The notes below the pieces were generated by a model. That model made no database searches and had not been told where the DNA came from. It saw only the letters and a list, made by a program, of their open reading frames with translations. A DNA stretch of 64,000 nucleotides from Acidimicrobiales bacterium (GTDB lineage Bacteria > Actinomycetota > Acidimicrobiia > Acidimicrobiales > MedAcidi-G1), in the NCBI GenBank assembly GCA_029577135.1, contig JARQPW010000011.1, forward strand, positions 1-64,000, read 5' to 3'. Positions 1-9,167 of the stretch are shown one piece after another. Made by a program: the position numbers and the translations under genes. Position 1 is the first letter of the stretch. Every line of letters starts with the position of its first letter.

Positions 1-438
1 CCGGGGCGCCTGGAGGTCGTGGCCACCGGGCCCCTGGTCCTCCTCGACGGTGCCCACAACCAGGAGGCGGCACGTGCGGTTGCCGAGGCGGTGCCGGAAA
101 TCTTCTTCGAGGGCAGTGCCGTCGGTCGGCGGATCCTCGTGGTCGGCGCCCTCGGTCCGAGGAAACCCTCGGAGGTCCTCGCCGAGTTGGCTGCGCTGGC
201 GCCGGAACTCGTCGTGACCTGTACGGCGCCCTCCCCGCGTGCGGTGCCTGCCGATCGACTCGCCGAGCTGGTCCGGGAACTGGGCATCGACGCCGAGGCG
301 GTGGCAGATGCCGGTGAAGCCGTCCAGCGGGCGGTCGCGCTGGCCGACGACGACGACCTGATCCTCGTCACGGGTTCGTTCTACGTACTCGCCGCTGCGA
401 GGGAGGCGCTCGCAGGAATGCACGAGGAAGCCGGCTGA
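1..438 (+). CDS. folC: Folylpolyglutamate synthase / dihydrofolate synthase, C-terminal part (5' end outside window)
   Basis: The reading frame is open from base 1, so this is the last 145 residues of a longer protein. It shows the Mur-ligase C-terminal segment PGRLEVV followed by PLVLLDGAHNQEAARA; the DGAHN motif is typical of FolC, which adds glutamate to folates in the cytoplasm. The ATG/GTG codons inside the segment are not starts, because the homologous region continues upstream of them. It is followed by ndk 71 nt later, the usual actinobacterial order. Only the C-terminal domain is visible, so catalytic P-loop residues cannot be checked. Confidence 0.9.
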   Translation, partial: PGRLEVVATGPLVLLDGAHNQEAARAVAEAVPEIFFEGSAVGRRILVVGALGPRKPSEVLAELAALAPELVVTCTAPSPRAVPADRLAELVRELGIDAEAVADAGEAVQRAVALADDDDLILVTGSFYVLAAAREALAGMHEEAG

Positions 439-495
439 GGCCCGGTGAACCCAGGTGATCGTTCCGTTGCCGGCAGGAATCCCGGGTCGCGCCCG

Positions 496-501
496 TAGCC
501 T
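496..501 (+). promoter_or_regulatory. -10 box TAGCCT of ndk (leaderless type)
   Basis: TAGCCT lies 8 nt before the ndk ATG at 510 and no Shine-Dalgarno is visible, so the transcript probably starts at or next to the start codon. No clear -35 box. Confidence 0.5.
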
Positions 502-509
502 TCGGGGTC

Positions 510-917
510 ATGGACCGCACCCTGGTCATCTGCAAGCCTGACGCCGTTGAACGTGGCCTCGTCGGTGAGATCATCGGCCGTCTGGAGCGCAAGGGCCTCC
601 GGTTGGCAGCCGTGGAACTGCGCACGCTCGATGCCGACACACTCGGACGGCACTACGAGGAGCACGTGGACAAGCCCTTCTACGGGGAACTCGTGGCGTT
701 CATGTCCCGAGGCCCCGTGGTGGCCATGATCGTGGAGGGCTCGGACGACACGTTCGCCGTGGTCCGTACCCTCATGGGTGCCACCGACCCGACCCAGGCG
801 GCGCCCGGCACGATCCGCGGCGACTACGGACTGGCCGTCACCGAGAACCTGGTGCACGGTTCCGATGCCGTCGAGTCGGCCGAGCGCGAGATCGGGATCT
901 TCTTCCCGGAGGCGTAG
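510..917 (+). CDS. ndk: Nucleoside diphosphate kinase
   Basis: Transfers the gamma phosphate of ATP to other nucleoside diphosphates through a phosphohistidine, in the cytoplasm. 135 residues, the normal family length. The N-terminus reads [16 protein letters not shown], and the active-site segment [12 protein letters not shown] places the phosphorylated histidine at His116. The ATG at 510 is chosen because the family begins just before TLVICKPDA and because a TAGCCT box sits 8 nt upstream. It stands alone between folC and the mre operon. Confidence 0.97.
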   Translation: MDRTLVICKPDAVERGLVGEIIGRLERKGLRLAAVELRTLDADTLGRHYEEHVDKPFYGELVAFMSRGPVVAMIVEGSDDTFAVVRTLMGATDPTQAAPGTIRGDYGLAVTENLVHGSDAVESAEREIGIFFPEA

Positions 918-928
918 CCCGGTAGATG

Positions 929-943
929 TGCCGGATCCCGGCA
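929..943 (+). terminator. Small hairpin after ndk, possible terminator
   Basis: TGCCGG-ATC-CCGGCA, a perfect 6-bp stem with a 3-nt loop, 11 nt after the ndk stop. There is no T-tract, so termination is only inferred. Confidence 0.3.
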
Positions 944-1048
944 ACCGACCGGTCGACACGCCTTCGGTGGCCGCCTCCAAGAATTCCCGCAGAACGCGCG
1001 TTTGGCGACGCCTTTCCGTGGTCAATCGTGCGCTGAGAGTGGCGAAGT

Positions 1049-1066
1049 CGTAACGAATGCGTTACG
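1049..1066. promoter_or_regulatory. Perfect palindrome upstream of mreB, candidate operator
   Basis: CGTAACG-AATG-CGTTACG: two perfect 7-bp arms around a 4-nt centre. The right arm overlaps TACGTT at 1063-1068, a plausible -10 box for the mre operon, with the mreB start 117 nt further on. This arrangement fits a repressor site. The binding protein is unknown to me. Confidence 0.45.
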
Positions 1067-1184
1067 TTCTCGGGAGCGACCGATGGGGAATCGCCCCAGG
1101 CCTGAACCCCCGGTCCGTCACACGAGTACAGACGCACGACCTCGACCACGAAGAGCCGGATACCGGGAAGACCAGGGACAGACG

Positions 1185-2234
1185 ATGCCCGCAGGGAACA
1201 GGCGAGGAGGCGGCCCAGTCCTCGGAGGTCGCGACATCGCCGTCGATCTTGGCACCGCGAGCACACTGATCTACGTCCGGGGCGAGGGCATCGTGCTCGA
1301 CGAGCCCTCGGTTGTGGCCATCGACATCCTGAGCGGAACCCCGCTGGCCGTGGGCTCCGAGGCCAAACGGATGATCGGCCGCACACCCAGCAACATCCAG
1401 GCCACGCGGCCCCTCAAGGACGGGGTCATCGCCGACTTCGACGTCTGCGAGAAGATGCTCCGCTACTTCATCCAACAGGTCCAACGCAGGCGCTGGTCGA
1501 AGCCCCGCATGGTGATCTGCGTGCCATCCGGAGTCACCGGCGTCGAACGTCGGGCGGTACAGGAAGCCGCCGAATACGCCGGCGCACGCCTTCCCGCCTA
1601 CATCATCGAAGAGCCGATGGCGGCTGCAATCGGGGCAGGGCTCCCCGTGGCCTCCCCGATCGGCAGCATGATCGTGGACATCGGTGGCGGCACCACAGAG
1701 GTGGCAGTCCTCTCGCTCGGCGGCGTCGTCGCCAGCCAGTCCTCACGGGTGGGCGGTGACGAACTGGATGAGGCCATCCTGCAGCACCTGAAAAAGGAAC
1801 ACGGGATCGCCACCGGCTCCCGGACCGCCGAGGAGATCAAGATGGCGTTGGGCTCCGCCACGCCCCTGGTCGACGAGATGCGCGCCGAGATCCGTGGCCG
1901 CGACCTCCTCACCGGACTGCCGCGGACCCTCGAGATCAACACGCGCGAGATCCGCGAGGCCATCGAGGACCGTGTCGCCGACATCATCGACGCGATCAAG
2001 GTCACCCTCGACCGGACGCCCCCGGAATTGGCCGCTGACATCATGGAAAGGGGGATCACCCTGACCGGAGGTGGCTCGCTACTCAACGGCCTGTCCCAGC
2101 GCATTCGGTTCGAGACTGGGATGCCGGTCTGGATGGCACCGGATCCGCGTCTCTCGGTGGTCCTGGGCGCCGGGCGAGCCCTCGAGGAGTTCGAGACCTT
2201 CGGCGAAGTCATCTTCGACGACACCCCGGAGTAG
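1185..2234 (+). CDS. mreB: Rod shape-determining protein MreB (actin-like)
   Basis: Bacterial actin homologue that organises lateral cell-wall synthesis at the inner face of the membrane. 349 residues from ATG 1185, the usual length. Near the N-terminus GGRDIAVDLGTASTLIY is the phosphate-1 loop of the actin fold, and IVDIGGGTTEVAVLSL is the phosphate-2 loop; TGGGSLLNGL is the adenosine-motif region. The frame is open upstream to 1002 (with an ATG at 1083), but those residues are basic, proline-rich and unlike MreB. The weak AGGGAC Shine-Dalgarno before 1185 supports the chosen start. First gene of mreB-mreC-mreD-mrdA-rodA. Confidence 0.95.
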   Translation: MPAGNRRGGGPVLGGRDIAVDLGTASTLIYVRGEGIVLDEPSVVAIDILSGTPLAVGSEAKRMIGRTPSNIQATRPLKDGVIADFDVCEKMLRYFIQQVQRRRWSKPRMVICVPSGVTGVERRAVQEAAEYAGARLPAYIIEEPMAAAIGAGLPVASPIGSMIVDIGGGTTEVAVLSLGGVVASQSSRVGGDELDEAILQHLKKEHGIATGSRTAEEIKMALGSATPLVDEMRAEIRGRDLLTGLPRTLEINTREIREAIEDRVADIIDAIKVTLDRTPPELAADIMERGITLTGGGSLLNGLSQRIRFETGMPVWMAPDPRLSVVLGAGRALEEFETFGEVIFDDTPE

Positions 2235-2237
2235 CCG

Positions 2238-3107
2238 GTGGCCGCGCCTCGGCCCGCCGAGCGGCCCCGCCCCACCCTGCTGCTCCTCGCCGCAGCGGCT
2301 CTCACGCTCCTGACGCTGCACATACGCGGAGCGGCGCCCCTGGATGCCTTCCAACAGGGCCTCCGCGACATCCTCGAACCCCTGCGGTCCGTCACGGACA
2401 CCGCCACCGACCCCATCCAGACCGCCTGGAACGGGATCTTCGGCTATGAGGATCTCCGCGCCGAGAACGAACGACTGGCCGTCGAACTGGCCCGGCTCCG
2501 GGGCCGGTCGGTGACCGATGCCGCCGACCGCGAGCTCCTCGAACGCCTGCTCGGAGAGGTGGGCATCGACTACACGCAGACGGACACCGTGGTGGTCCGA
2601 ATCCTCGGCACGCCGCCCGGCAACTTCGGCACCCACCGCATCGAGGTCGACGCAGGAACCGACGACGGGTTGAGCGAAGGGTTGGCGGTCGTCACCGGAG
2701 CCGGCCTGGTCGGCCGCCTGGAACAGGTCGACCGGTCCCGGTCCACGGTGATCCTGGCGACGCACCCGAAGTTCCTCGTAGGCGTGCGCCTCGTCGACTC
2801 GCAGGATGAGGGACTGGCCCGGGGCACCGGTCGGGGAACCCTCAAGATCGAAGCCGGAATCCGGCTGGACGCCGACATCGGCTGGAACGAGGCCGTGGTC
2901 ACAAGCGGGGGGCGGAGCCTCCTGCCACCCGACATCCCCGTGGGACACGTGATCGACACGGACGAACACGCCGAGTACGAACGAAGCGTCGTCATCGACC
3001 TCAACGCCGACCTCGAGAGCCTCAGCTTCCTCAACGTCGTTCTGGCGCATCCCGAGGGCGATCCGCTCGACGTGGAGTCGGGCCCGACCGAAGGCCCGCG
3101 CCCATGA
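2238..3107 (+). CDS. mreC: Rod shape-determining protein MreC
   Basis: Periplasm-facing scaffold of the elongasome that links MreB/MreD to PBP2. 289 residues. One N-terminal membrane segment at about residues 13-28 is followed by a probable coiled coil (YEDLRAENERLAVELARLRG, about 70-92) and the beta-rich MreC domain with the segment GAGLVGRLEQVDRSRSTV. GTG start 3 nt after the mreB stop; the end overlaps mreD by 4 nt (ATGA), so the two are translationally coupled. Confidence 0.93.
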   Translation: MAAPRPAERPRPTLLLLAAAALTLLTLHIRGAAPLDAFQQGLRDILEPLRSVTDTATDPIQTAWNGIFGYEDLRAENERLAVELARLRGRSVTDAADRELLERLLGEVGIDYTQTDTVVVRILGTPPGNFGTHRIEVDAGTDDGLSEGLAVVTGAGLVGRLEQVDRSRSTVILATHPKFLVGVRLVDSQDEGLARGTGRGTLKIEAGIRLDADIGWNEAVVTSGGRSLLPPDIPVGHVIDTDEHAEYERSVVIDLNADLESLSFLNVVLAHPEGDPLDVESGPTEGPRP

Positions 3108-3622
3108 CGCTTCGCCTGCGGGTACTGCTCGTCCTCGTGACCGCCGTGGCCCTCGAGGGGACGCTCCTCGACGAACTGCGCGTCGGCGGGGTGTCCGTCG
3201 AACTCCTCCTGCTCGTCGCCGTGCTGACCGGGTATCACGGCGGACCGGAGCGCGGGGCCATCACCGCCTTCTTCGCCGGGTTGCTCCACGACTCGATCGT
3301 CGGCGCACCGCTTGGCCTCCACGCCCTCGTCTACCCGCCCCTCGTAGTGGCAGTCAGCAGCCTCGAACTCCGCATGCTCCGCTCCACACCTGTCACGGAC
3401 GGCCTCGCCGTCCTTGCGGCCGTGGCGGCCGGACAGGGACTCGCCTCGGCCGTGGGGATGCTGTTCGGCCTCCTCGGCCCGACCCCTCAGGAGTTCGTCC
3501 GCCAGGCCGTCCTGGCTGGCATCCTCACCGCTGTCGTCGCGGCACCGGTGAACCGGGTCGTGCGCTGGGCGGCGACCAGCGGCCTCCCCGGCACCATCGA
3601 GATCCACCGCGGTGCGGGCTGA
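3104..3622 (+). CDS. mreD: Rod shape-determining protein MreD
   Basis: Small integral membrane partner of MreC, 172 residues, almost entirely hydrophobic with about five membrane segments. Sequence identity in this family is low, so the call rests mainly on position and topology: it begins inside the mreC stop codon (ATGA overlap) and precedes the PBP2 gene. The segment LTGYHGGPERGAITAFFAGLLHDSI resembles the MreD core, which usually has a G-x-x-x-G run followed by a phenylalanine-rich helix. Confidence 0.88.
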   Translation: MTLRLRVLLVLVTAVALEGTLLDELRVGGVSVELLLLVAVLTGYHGGPERGAITAFFAGLLHDSIVGAPLGLHALVYPPLVVAVSSLELRMLRSTPVTDGLAVLAAVAAGQGLASAVGMLFGLLGPTPQEFVRQAVLAGILTAVVAAPVNRVVRWAATSGLPGTIEIHRGAG

Positions 3623-3623
3623 G

Positions 3624-3704
3624 ATGGCCGGCCACGGATGTCCGCACCGGGACACCGGCATCGCGGAGCGACGATTCCCGAGCCGGGCAGGCCGGCATGG
3701 ATGA
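3624..3704 (+). other. Micro-ORF between mreD and mrdA (putative, 26 codons)
   Basis: ATG 3624 lies one base after the mreD stop; the frame begins MAGHGCPHRD and ends at TGA 3702-3704, overlapping the first 8 bases of mrdA. It fills the only real gap in the mre operon and could carry ribosomes from mreD to mrdA. Coding status is unproven. Confidence 0.3.
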
Positions 3705-5973
3705 GCTCACCCGCTACCGGATGCGAGTCCTCGCCGTCGTGGCGATCTCGCTGTTCGCCGCACTCGTCGCCCGCGTCTGGTACCTGCAGGTCATCACGAC
3801 CGAGCAGGCGGTCGCCGTCGCCGAGCAGAACGTGACCCGGGAGATTCGGGTCTCGGCTCCCCGGGGGCGGATCCTCGACGTCCGGGGCCGGGTACTGGTC
3901 GGCAACCGGATCACGACGATGGTCACGATCAACCGACGGGAGCTCGATCAGGCCAACCTCGACGATCAACACCGCCTACAGATGCTGACCCGCATCGCCA
4001 TCGAGGTGAACCGATCCGGCAACGAACTCCTCAAGACCACCGACATCGAATCGGCGCTCGACGATCCCGCCTACGGCCTCTACGACGACGTGCCGGTGGC
4101 GGTCGACGTCGGTGAGGACCTGTTGATCTTCTTCGGGGAACGCACCGACCAGTACCCGGGTGTCCGGGTCGTGGACTCGACGGTGCGGAGCTACCACTAC
4201 GGGAACCTCGCCAGCCACCTCCTCGGCTGGGTCGGGCCCCTCAATGACACCGAGTACCGGAACCGCCGGCCTCCGGAGGACAAGGACTATGCACTGCGCG
4301 ACGAGGTCGGCAAGGCGGGCATCGAACTGCTCTTCGAGGACGACCTGCGCGGCGTGGCCGGCGGGCGCGTGGTCGAGGTCGACCGCCTGGGCCGAATCGT
4401 CCGGGAACGCGACGACCTGTTCCTCGCCCCCGTCCCCGGCGACGACGTCGTGCTGACCATCGACATCGACCTGCAGTACCTCGTCGAGACCGAACTGGAA
4501 CGGGCCATCTTCGCCGCCCGGTCCCGAGAGCCCGAGCGCAACCCCGACTCGGACGAGGACCCGCCGGACTTCGATGCACCGGGCGGGGCGGTGGTGGTCC
4601 TGGCCCCCGACTCGGGTGACGTCCTGGCCATGGGTTCCTATCCGAGCTACGACCCCAACGAGTCCATCGGCGGCTTCCGCGTGGACCGCTGGATCGAATT
4701 GAACGACCCGGCCAACGACCTCCCGATGTTCAACCGGGCGATCCAGGGCGAATACGCGCCCGGCTCGACCTTCAAGCTCTTCACGGCGCACGCCGCCTGG
4801 CACGAGGGGGTGTTCGGAACCGGACGGGTGAAGCCGGCGGACGAGCCGTGGGACGACCCCGGCTACTACGTGCTCCAGAGTTGCAGCGGGACCGAGGTCG
4901 AGGACGTCGAGGCGGGCGGTTGCGTCTTTCGGAACGCCAAGAGCGCACCCAACGCCCAGGTGGACCTGGAACGCAGCCTCACCATCTCGAGCGACGTCTA
5001 CTACTACACGATCGGGGAGTCGATCTACATCAACCCGATCCACAACGAGACCGGGATCCAGGACGCCGCCGGCGACTACGGCATGGGCCTTCGCAGCGGC
5101 ATCACCCTGCCCTTCGAGCAGGACGGCTTCCTCCCGACGCCGGAGAACCGCGAGCAACGCCACCTCGACCATCCGACGGCCTTCCCCTACGACGACTGGT
5201 ACCCGGGGGACAACGTGAACGTCGCCATCGGCCAGGGCGATGTCCTCGTCACGCCCATCCAGTTGGCGAATGCCTTCGCCACCTTCGCCAACGGGGGAAC
5301 CCTGCGTTCCCCCAACGTCGTCTCCAACGTGCGCACCAGGGAGGGGGACGAGGTACGGGACTTCGGCCCCCGGCAGGTGGCCGCAGTGGACATCGACCCG
5401 GAGTTCCACGACATCGCCCTGGCTGGACTCTTGGGCGTGACCAGCGACGAGCATGGCACCGCCTACTGGGCATTCAACTCGGCGGCGACCGGCGGCGTGT
5501 ACTTCCCCGTCGATCGGGTGCCGATCGCCGGCAAGACCGGCACGGCGGAGGTCCGGGGCAAGGCCGACACGTCGCTGTTCGCCGCCTTCGGACCCGCCGA
5601 GCAGCCCACGCACGCCATCGCGGCGGTGATCGAGGAGGCCGGATTCGGCAGCCAGGTCGCCGCACCGCTCGTGGCCCGCATCCTGAAGGCGGTCCTCATC
5701 GACGGCATCGAGGAGGCGCCGACGGCTGCCGTGAGCTACGCCCGGTCGGTCGCCCTACCCCTCTGCGTCGACTGGTACCAGTGGATCACCGGCGAGAATT
5801 CGCTCGGTCGCCTCGAGGGATCCGACCCGACCGCCGACCCGACTTCGGGGCCAGTCCTCGACGCCGACGGCAGGGTGAGGGTCCGCGGCGAGGTCATCGA
5901 CTGCACGAGGCTGTTGGAGGACGTGGCCGAGGTGCTCGAGGGGCTGGACGCCCTCCGGGAGGGCAGCGGATGA
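3697..5973 (+). CDS. mrdA: Penicillin-binding protein 2 (class B transpeptidase of the elongasome)
   Basis: Cross-links peptidoglycan during elongation together with RodA; anchored by one N-terminal membrane helix (about residues 9-27) with the catalytic domain outside. 758 residues. Dimerisation/pedestal segment PRGRILDVRGRVL at 55-67. Transpeptidase motifs: S357-T-F-K360 with Ser357 as nucleophile, an SSD version of the SxN motif in SSDVYYYTIG, and K613-T-G. An acidic insert (about 277-292, RNPDSDEDPPDF) precedes the transpeptidase core. It overlaps rodA by 4 nt (ATGA), the normal pairing of class B PBP and SEDS polymerase. Confidence 0.95.
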   Translation: MDELTRYRMRVLAVVAISLFAALVARVWYLQVITTEQAVAVAEQNVTREIRVSAPRGRILDVRGRVLVGNRITTMVTINRRELDQANLDDQHRLQMLTRIAIEVNRSGNELLKTTDIESALDDPAYGLYDDVPVAVDVGEDLLIFFGERTDQYPGVRVVDSTVRSYHYGNLASHLLGWVGPLNDTEYRNRRPPEDKDYALRDEVGKAGIELLFEDDLRGVAGGRVVEVDRLGRIVRERDDLFLAPVPGDDVVLTIDIDLQYLVETELERAIFAARSREPERNPDSDEDPPDFDAPGGAVVVLAPDSGDVLAMGSYPSYDPNESIGGFRVDRWIELNDPANDLPMFNRAIQGEYAPGSTFKLFTAHAAWHEGVFGTGRVKPADEPWDDPGYYVLQSCSGTEVEDVEAGGCVFRNAKSAPNAQVDLERSLTISSDVYYYTIGESIYINPIHNETGIQDAAGDYGMGLRSGITLPFEQDGFLPTPENREQRHLDHPTAFPYDDWYPGDNVNVAIGQGDVLVTPIQLANAFATFANGGTLRSPNVVSNVRTREGDEVRDFGPRQVAAVDIDPEFHDIALAGLLGVTSDEHGTAYWAFNSAATGGVYFPVDRVPIAGKTGTAEVRGKADTSLFAAFGPAEQPTHAIAAVIEEAGFGSQVAAPLVARILKAVLIDGIEEAPTAAVSYARSVALPLCVDWYQWITGENSLGRLEGSDPTADPTSGPVLDADGRVRVRGEVIDCTRLLEDVAEVLEGLDALREGSG

Positions 5974-7118
5974 CCTCCGTCCGACACCCGTTCCGTGAGG
6001 CCCGCCCCTCGCTCGCCCGGCACATCGACATCGGAGTGTCCGTCTTCTCGCTGCTCCTCGCCGGGGTCGGCGTGGTCATGGTGTACTCGGCAACACGCGG
6101 CCCGGCGACCGACCTGCGTCCGGCGGACGACACCTTCCTGAGACGTCACCTCGTCTTTGCTGGGATCGGTGTCGTGGTCATGGCCCTGACGGCCCTGATC
6201 GGCCACCGCTGGGCCCGTCGCCTGATGGCCCCCGTTTACCTGGCGACGGTGGGGCTGCTGTTCGTGGTCCTCTCGGCCGGCATCGAGGTGAAGGGCTCCC
6301 GCGCCCGGTTCGCCCTCGGCGGCTTCCAGATGCAGCCCAGCGAGTTCGGCAAGGTGGCGGTCATCGTGGCCCTGGCGGTGATCCTCGGGTCGGGCGACCG
6401 AGTAGGTGTCTGGCGCTTGCTGGTCGCCGGAGTCTCGGTGGCTGTGCCGGTGCTCCTGATCATGGCCCAACCCGACCTCGGGACCATCCTCGTCTATGGC
6501 GCCATCTTCGCCGGGATGGTGTTCGTGGCCGGCGTTCGTGGCCGACACCTGGCGGTGCTGTGCCTGCTGCTCCTGACCGGGACGGTCGCGGTCCTGCAGT
6601 CGGAGAGACTCGAGGCGTACCAACTCGAACGCCTCCTCGTCTTCATCGACGAGGAGGCGGACACCCGGGCTCGCTACAACCTCGAGCAGGCGGAGGTGGC
6701 GATCGGCAACGGGGGGATCACGGGCAAGGGCCTGTTCCAGGGCACCCAGAACGTCTCGAACCTCGTCCCCGAACAGCAGACCGACTTCATCTTCACGGTC
6801 ATCGCCGAGGAGACGGGCTTCGTCGGCAGCGTCGTCGTTCTCGGGTTGTTCGGGCTCCTGTTGACCCGAATCTGGCGGATCGGCCGCCTGGCCGACGACC
6901 GGTTCGGGCTCCTCGTCACCGCGGGGGTGTTCTCGATGCTGCTGTTCCAGATCTTCCAGAGCGTGGGCATGTCGACGGGAATGATGCCGATCACCGGGAT
7001 CCCCCTGCCCTTGATCAGCTACGGCGGCTCCTCGGTGGTCGCAACCTTCCTCGCCCTCGGCCTCGTCCAGAGCGTCCACATGCGGCGCCATCAGGCCCGG
7101 GACCGCGGGATGTTCTGA
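5970..7118 (+). CDS. rodA: Peptidoglycan glycosyltransferase RodA (SEDS family)
   Basis: Polymerises lipid II into glycan strands in the membrane as partner of PBP2. 382 residues, about ten membrane helices. SEDS signatures: AQPDLGTILVYGAI in the middle and LPLISYGGSSVVATFLALG near the C-terminus, plus EETGFVGSV in the large extracytoplasmic region. ATG 5970 overlaps the mrdA stop by ATGA. The frame is open far upstream inside mrdA but that part is a shadow. Called RodA rather than FtsW because of its place in the mre operon. Confidence 0.94.
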   Translation: MTSVRHPFREARPSLARHIDIGVSVFSLLLAGVGVVMVYSATRGPATDLRPADDTFLRRHLVFAGIGVVVMALTALIGHRWARRLMAPVYLATVGLLFVVLSAGIEVKGSRARFALGGFQMQPSEFGKVAVIVALAVILGSGDRVGVWRLLVAGVSVAVPVLLIMAQPDLGTILVYGAIFAGMVFVAGVRGRHLAVLCLLLLTGTVAVLQSERLEAYQLERLLVFIDEEADTRARYNLEQAEVAIGNGGITGKGLFQGTQNVSNLVPEQQTDFIFTVIAEETGFVGSVVVLGLFGLLLTRIWRIGRLADDRFGLLVTAGVFSMLLFQIFQSVGMSTGMMPITGIPLPLISYGGSSVVATFLALGLVQSVHMRRHQARDRGMF

Positions 7119-7169
7119 GCCGGGGAACACGGAGATCTCTCCTGTCGGGGAAGCGGGCCGACGGGTCGA

Positions 7170-7175
7170 TAGAGT
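7170..7175 (+). promoter_or_regulatory. -10 box TAGAGT before the radical SAM gene
   Basis: TAGAGT 9 nt before ATG 7185, no Shine-Dalgarno; leaderless-type start. Confidence 0.45.
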
Positions 7176-7184
7176 CTTGTCACC

Positions 7185-9167
7185 ATGAGTTCGCTCTGGC
7201 CCGAGCTTGAGAGACTCCTCGGCGAGGTCCAGAAGCCGGCCCGCTACATCGGTTGCGAAGACGGGATGATCGTCCCGACGCACCATCCCGACAAGGCGGC
7301 CTGGCTCCTGATCTACCCGGACACCTACGAGGTCGGGCTTCCCAACCAGGGTCTTCAGATCCTCTACGAAATTCTGAACGAACGGCCCGATGCGGTGGCC
7401 GAGCGGTCCTACGCGCCGTGGACCGATCTCGCCGCTGTGCTGCGCCGTGAGGGCCTGCCCCTGTTCTCGCTCGACACGCACCGTGCGGCGGGCGACTTCG
7501 ACGTGCTTGCCTTCAACCTGTCGGCCGAACTCGTCTACACGAACCTGCTCGAATGCCTGGACCTCGCCGGGATTCCGATCCGGGCCGCCGACCGTGGCCC
7601 GGAGCACCCGCTCGTGCTGGTGGGTGGCCACTGCTCGTACAACCCGGAGCCGTTGGCCGACTTCGTCGACGCCGCCGTCCTGGGCGACGGCGAGGAGGTG
7701 GTGTCGGAGATCAGTGCGACGGTGGCCGCCTGGAAGGCTGAGGGGCGGACCTCCCGCGAGGAGGTCCTCGTGGCGCTGGCCGGGATCGCAGGCGTCTACG
7801 TGCCGAGCCTGTACGCAGCGGAGTTCGCTGACGATGATGACGAACGATCGGCAAGCGGTGTGCTGCTGGGGATCACGCCCACTCACCCTGCCGCTCCGGA
7901 GCAGGTGCAGAAGCGCACGATCGCCGACCTGTCCGAGTGGCCGTATCCGAAGAACCAACTGGTGCCGCTGGCCGAGGTGGTCCACGACCGGCTCAACGTC
8001 GAGGTGTTCCGGGGCTGCACCCGGGGCTGCCGCTTCTGCCAGGCAGGCATGATCACCCGTCCGGTACGCGAGCGTCCGGCGGAGCAGGTGCGCACGATGG
8101 TGGCCGACGGCCTGCGACGGACCGGCTACGACGAGGTGGCGCTGACCTCCCTCAGCACCGCCGACTTCAGCGGCATCGAAGAAGTGGTGGCGGACACGGT
8201 TTCCGACGATGCCTGTGGGCAGGTGTCGGTCTCGCTGCCGAGCCTGCGGGTCGACGCCTTCACCGTCGGGATCGCCGCCCAGATCCAGCGGGCGCGCCGC
8301 ACCGGCCTGACCTTCGCCCCCGAGGCGGGGACCTGGCGGATGCGACAGGTCATCAACAAGCTCATCCGCGAGGAGGACCTCTACGGGGCTGTCGAGGCGG
8401 CTTTCTCGCAGGGGTGGCGCCGGGTCAAGCTCTACTTCCTGACGGGCCTGCCGACCGAGACCGACGAGGACACGCTCGGCATCATCGAGATGGCCAGGAA
8501 CTGCGTCGAGATCGGACGCCGCCACCAGAAGGGCGCCTCGGTCACGGTCTCGATCGGAGGCTTCGTCCCCAAGCCGTTCACGCCGTTCCAGTGGTTCGGC
8601 CAGAACACCGAGCAGGAACTCCGTCGCAAGGTGGGACTGCTGCGCGACGCCGCCCGCAATGTCAGGGGCGTGCAACTCAAGTGGCACGACACACGCGCCT
8701 CGGTGGTCGAGGGGCTGCTCAGCCGGGGAGACCGGCGTCTGGGGGCCGTCATCGAAGACGTCTGGCGAAACGGCGGGGTCTTCCAGGAGTGGGGCGAGCA
8801 CTTCGATCTCGAACTCTGGACCGACGCCATGGCACGCCACGGCATGTCCTTCGAGGACCACGTGTACCGCCATCGCCACGAGGACGAGCCGCTGCCCTGG
8901 GACCACCTCTCCGCCGGTCTGCACAAGGACTTCCTCTGGCAGGACTGGCGGGACGCCCTCGACCAGGTCGGCCTCGAGGACTGCCGCTGGATCCCGTGCT
9001 ACGACTGCGGCGCCTGCACCGGCTACGGCATCGAGCACGTCGTCGCCTCTGCGGTACCACCGGCCGGTGGCAGCCAGGGCACCGGCCAGGAACTGGGCCG
9101 AGGCGGTGAGGTGCCTGTCGTGTTGATGACTCGGCCACCTCGGGAACCCGTGGGGGTCGGCTCGTGA
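7185..9167 (+). CDS. Radical SAM protein of the TIGR03960 type
   Basis: 660 residues. An N-terminal B12-binding-like region (about 1-200, with LVLVGGHCSYNPEPLADF) is followed by a radical SAM domain whose 4Fe-4S ligands are Cys278, Cys282 and Cys285 in CTRGCRFC. The C-terminus carries a further cysteine set, CRWIPCYDCGACTGYG, which may hold a second cluster or a metal. The substrate is not known for this family. It overlaps the next gene by 4 nt (GTGA), and this pair upstream of rne is conserved in actinobacteria, which suggests a role in RNA or ribosome modification; that is inference. Confidence 0.92.
   Translation: MSSLWPELERLLGEVQKPARYIGCEDGMIVPTHHPDKAAWLLIYPDTYEVGLPNQGLQILYEILNERPDAVAERSYAPWTDLAAVLRREGLPLFSLDTHRAAGDFDVLAFNLSAELVYTNLLECLDLAGIPIRAADRGPEHPLVLVGGHCSYNPEPLADFVDAAVLGDGEEVVSEISATVAAWKAEGRTSREEVLVALAGIAGVYVPSLYAAEFADDDDERSASGVLLGITPTHPAAPEQVQKRTIADLSEWPYPKNQLVPLAEVVHDRLNVEVFRGCTRGCRFCQAGMITRPVRERPAEQVRTMVADGLRRTGYDEVALTSLSTADFSGIEEVVADTVSDDACGQVSVSLPSLRVDAFTVGIAAQIQRARRTGLTFAPEAGTWRMRQVINKLIREEDLYGAVEAAFSQGWRRVKLYFLTGLPTETDEDTLGIIEMARNCVEIGRRHQKGASVTVSIGGFVPKPFTPFQWFGQNTEQELRRKVGLLRDAARNVRGVQLKWHDTRASVVEGLLSRGDRRLGAVIEDVWRNGGVFQEWGEHFDLELWTDAMARHGMSFEDHVYRHRHEDEPLPWDHLSAGLHKDFLWQDWRDALDQVGLEDCRWIPCYDCGACTGYGIEHVVASAVPPAGGSQGTGQELGRGGEVPVVLMTRPPREPVGVGS

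Noticed and set aside
1002-1184. N-terminal extension of MreB from an upstream ATG
   Set aside because: Residues are basic, proline-rich and unlike MreB; the region also holds a palindrome and -10-like box.
2079-3661. Minus-strand open frames over mreC and mreD
   Set aside because: Composition bias only; mreC and mreD on the plus strand are supported by overlap coupling and topology.
5736-9038. Long minus-strand open frame (about 1100 codons) over mrdA, rodA and the radical SAM gene
   Set aside because: Antisense shadow of GC-rich genes; His/Asp/Gly/Val-rich composition with no domain, while the plus strand encodes full known proteins.
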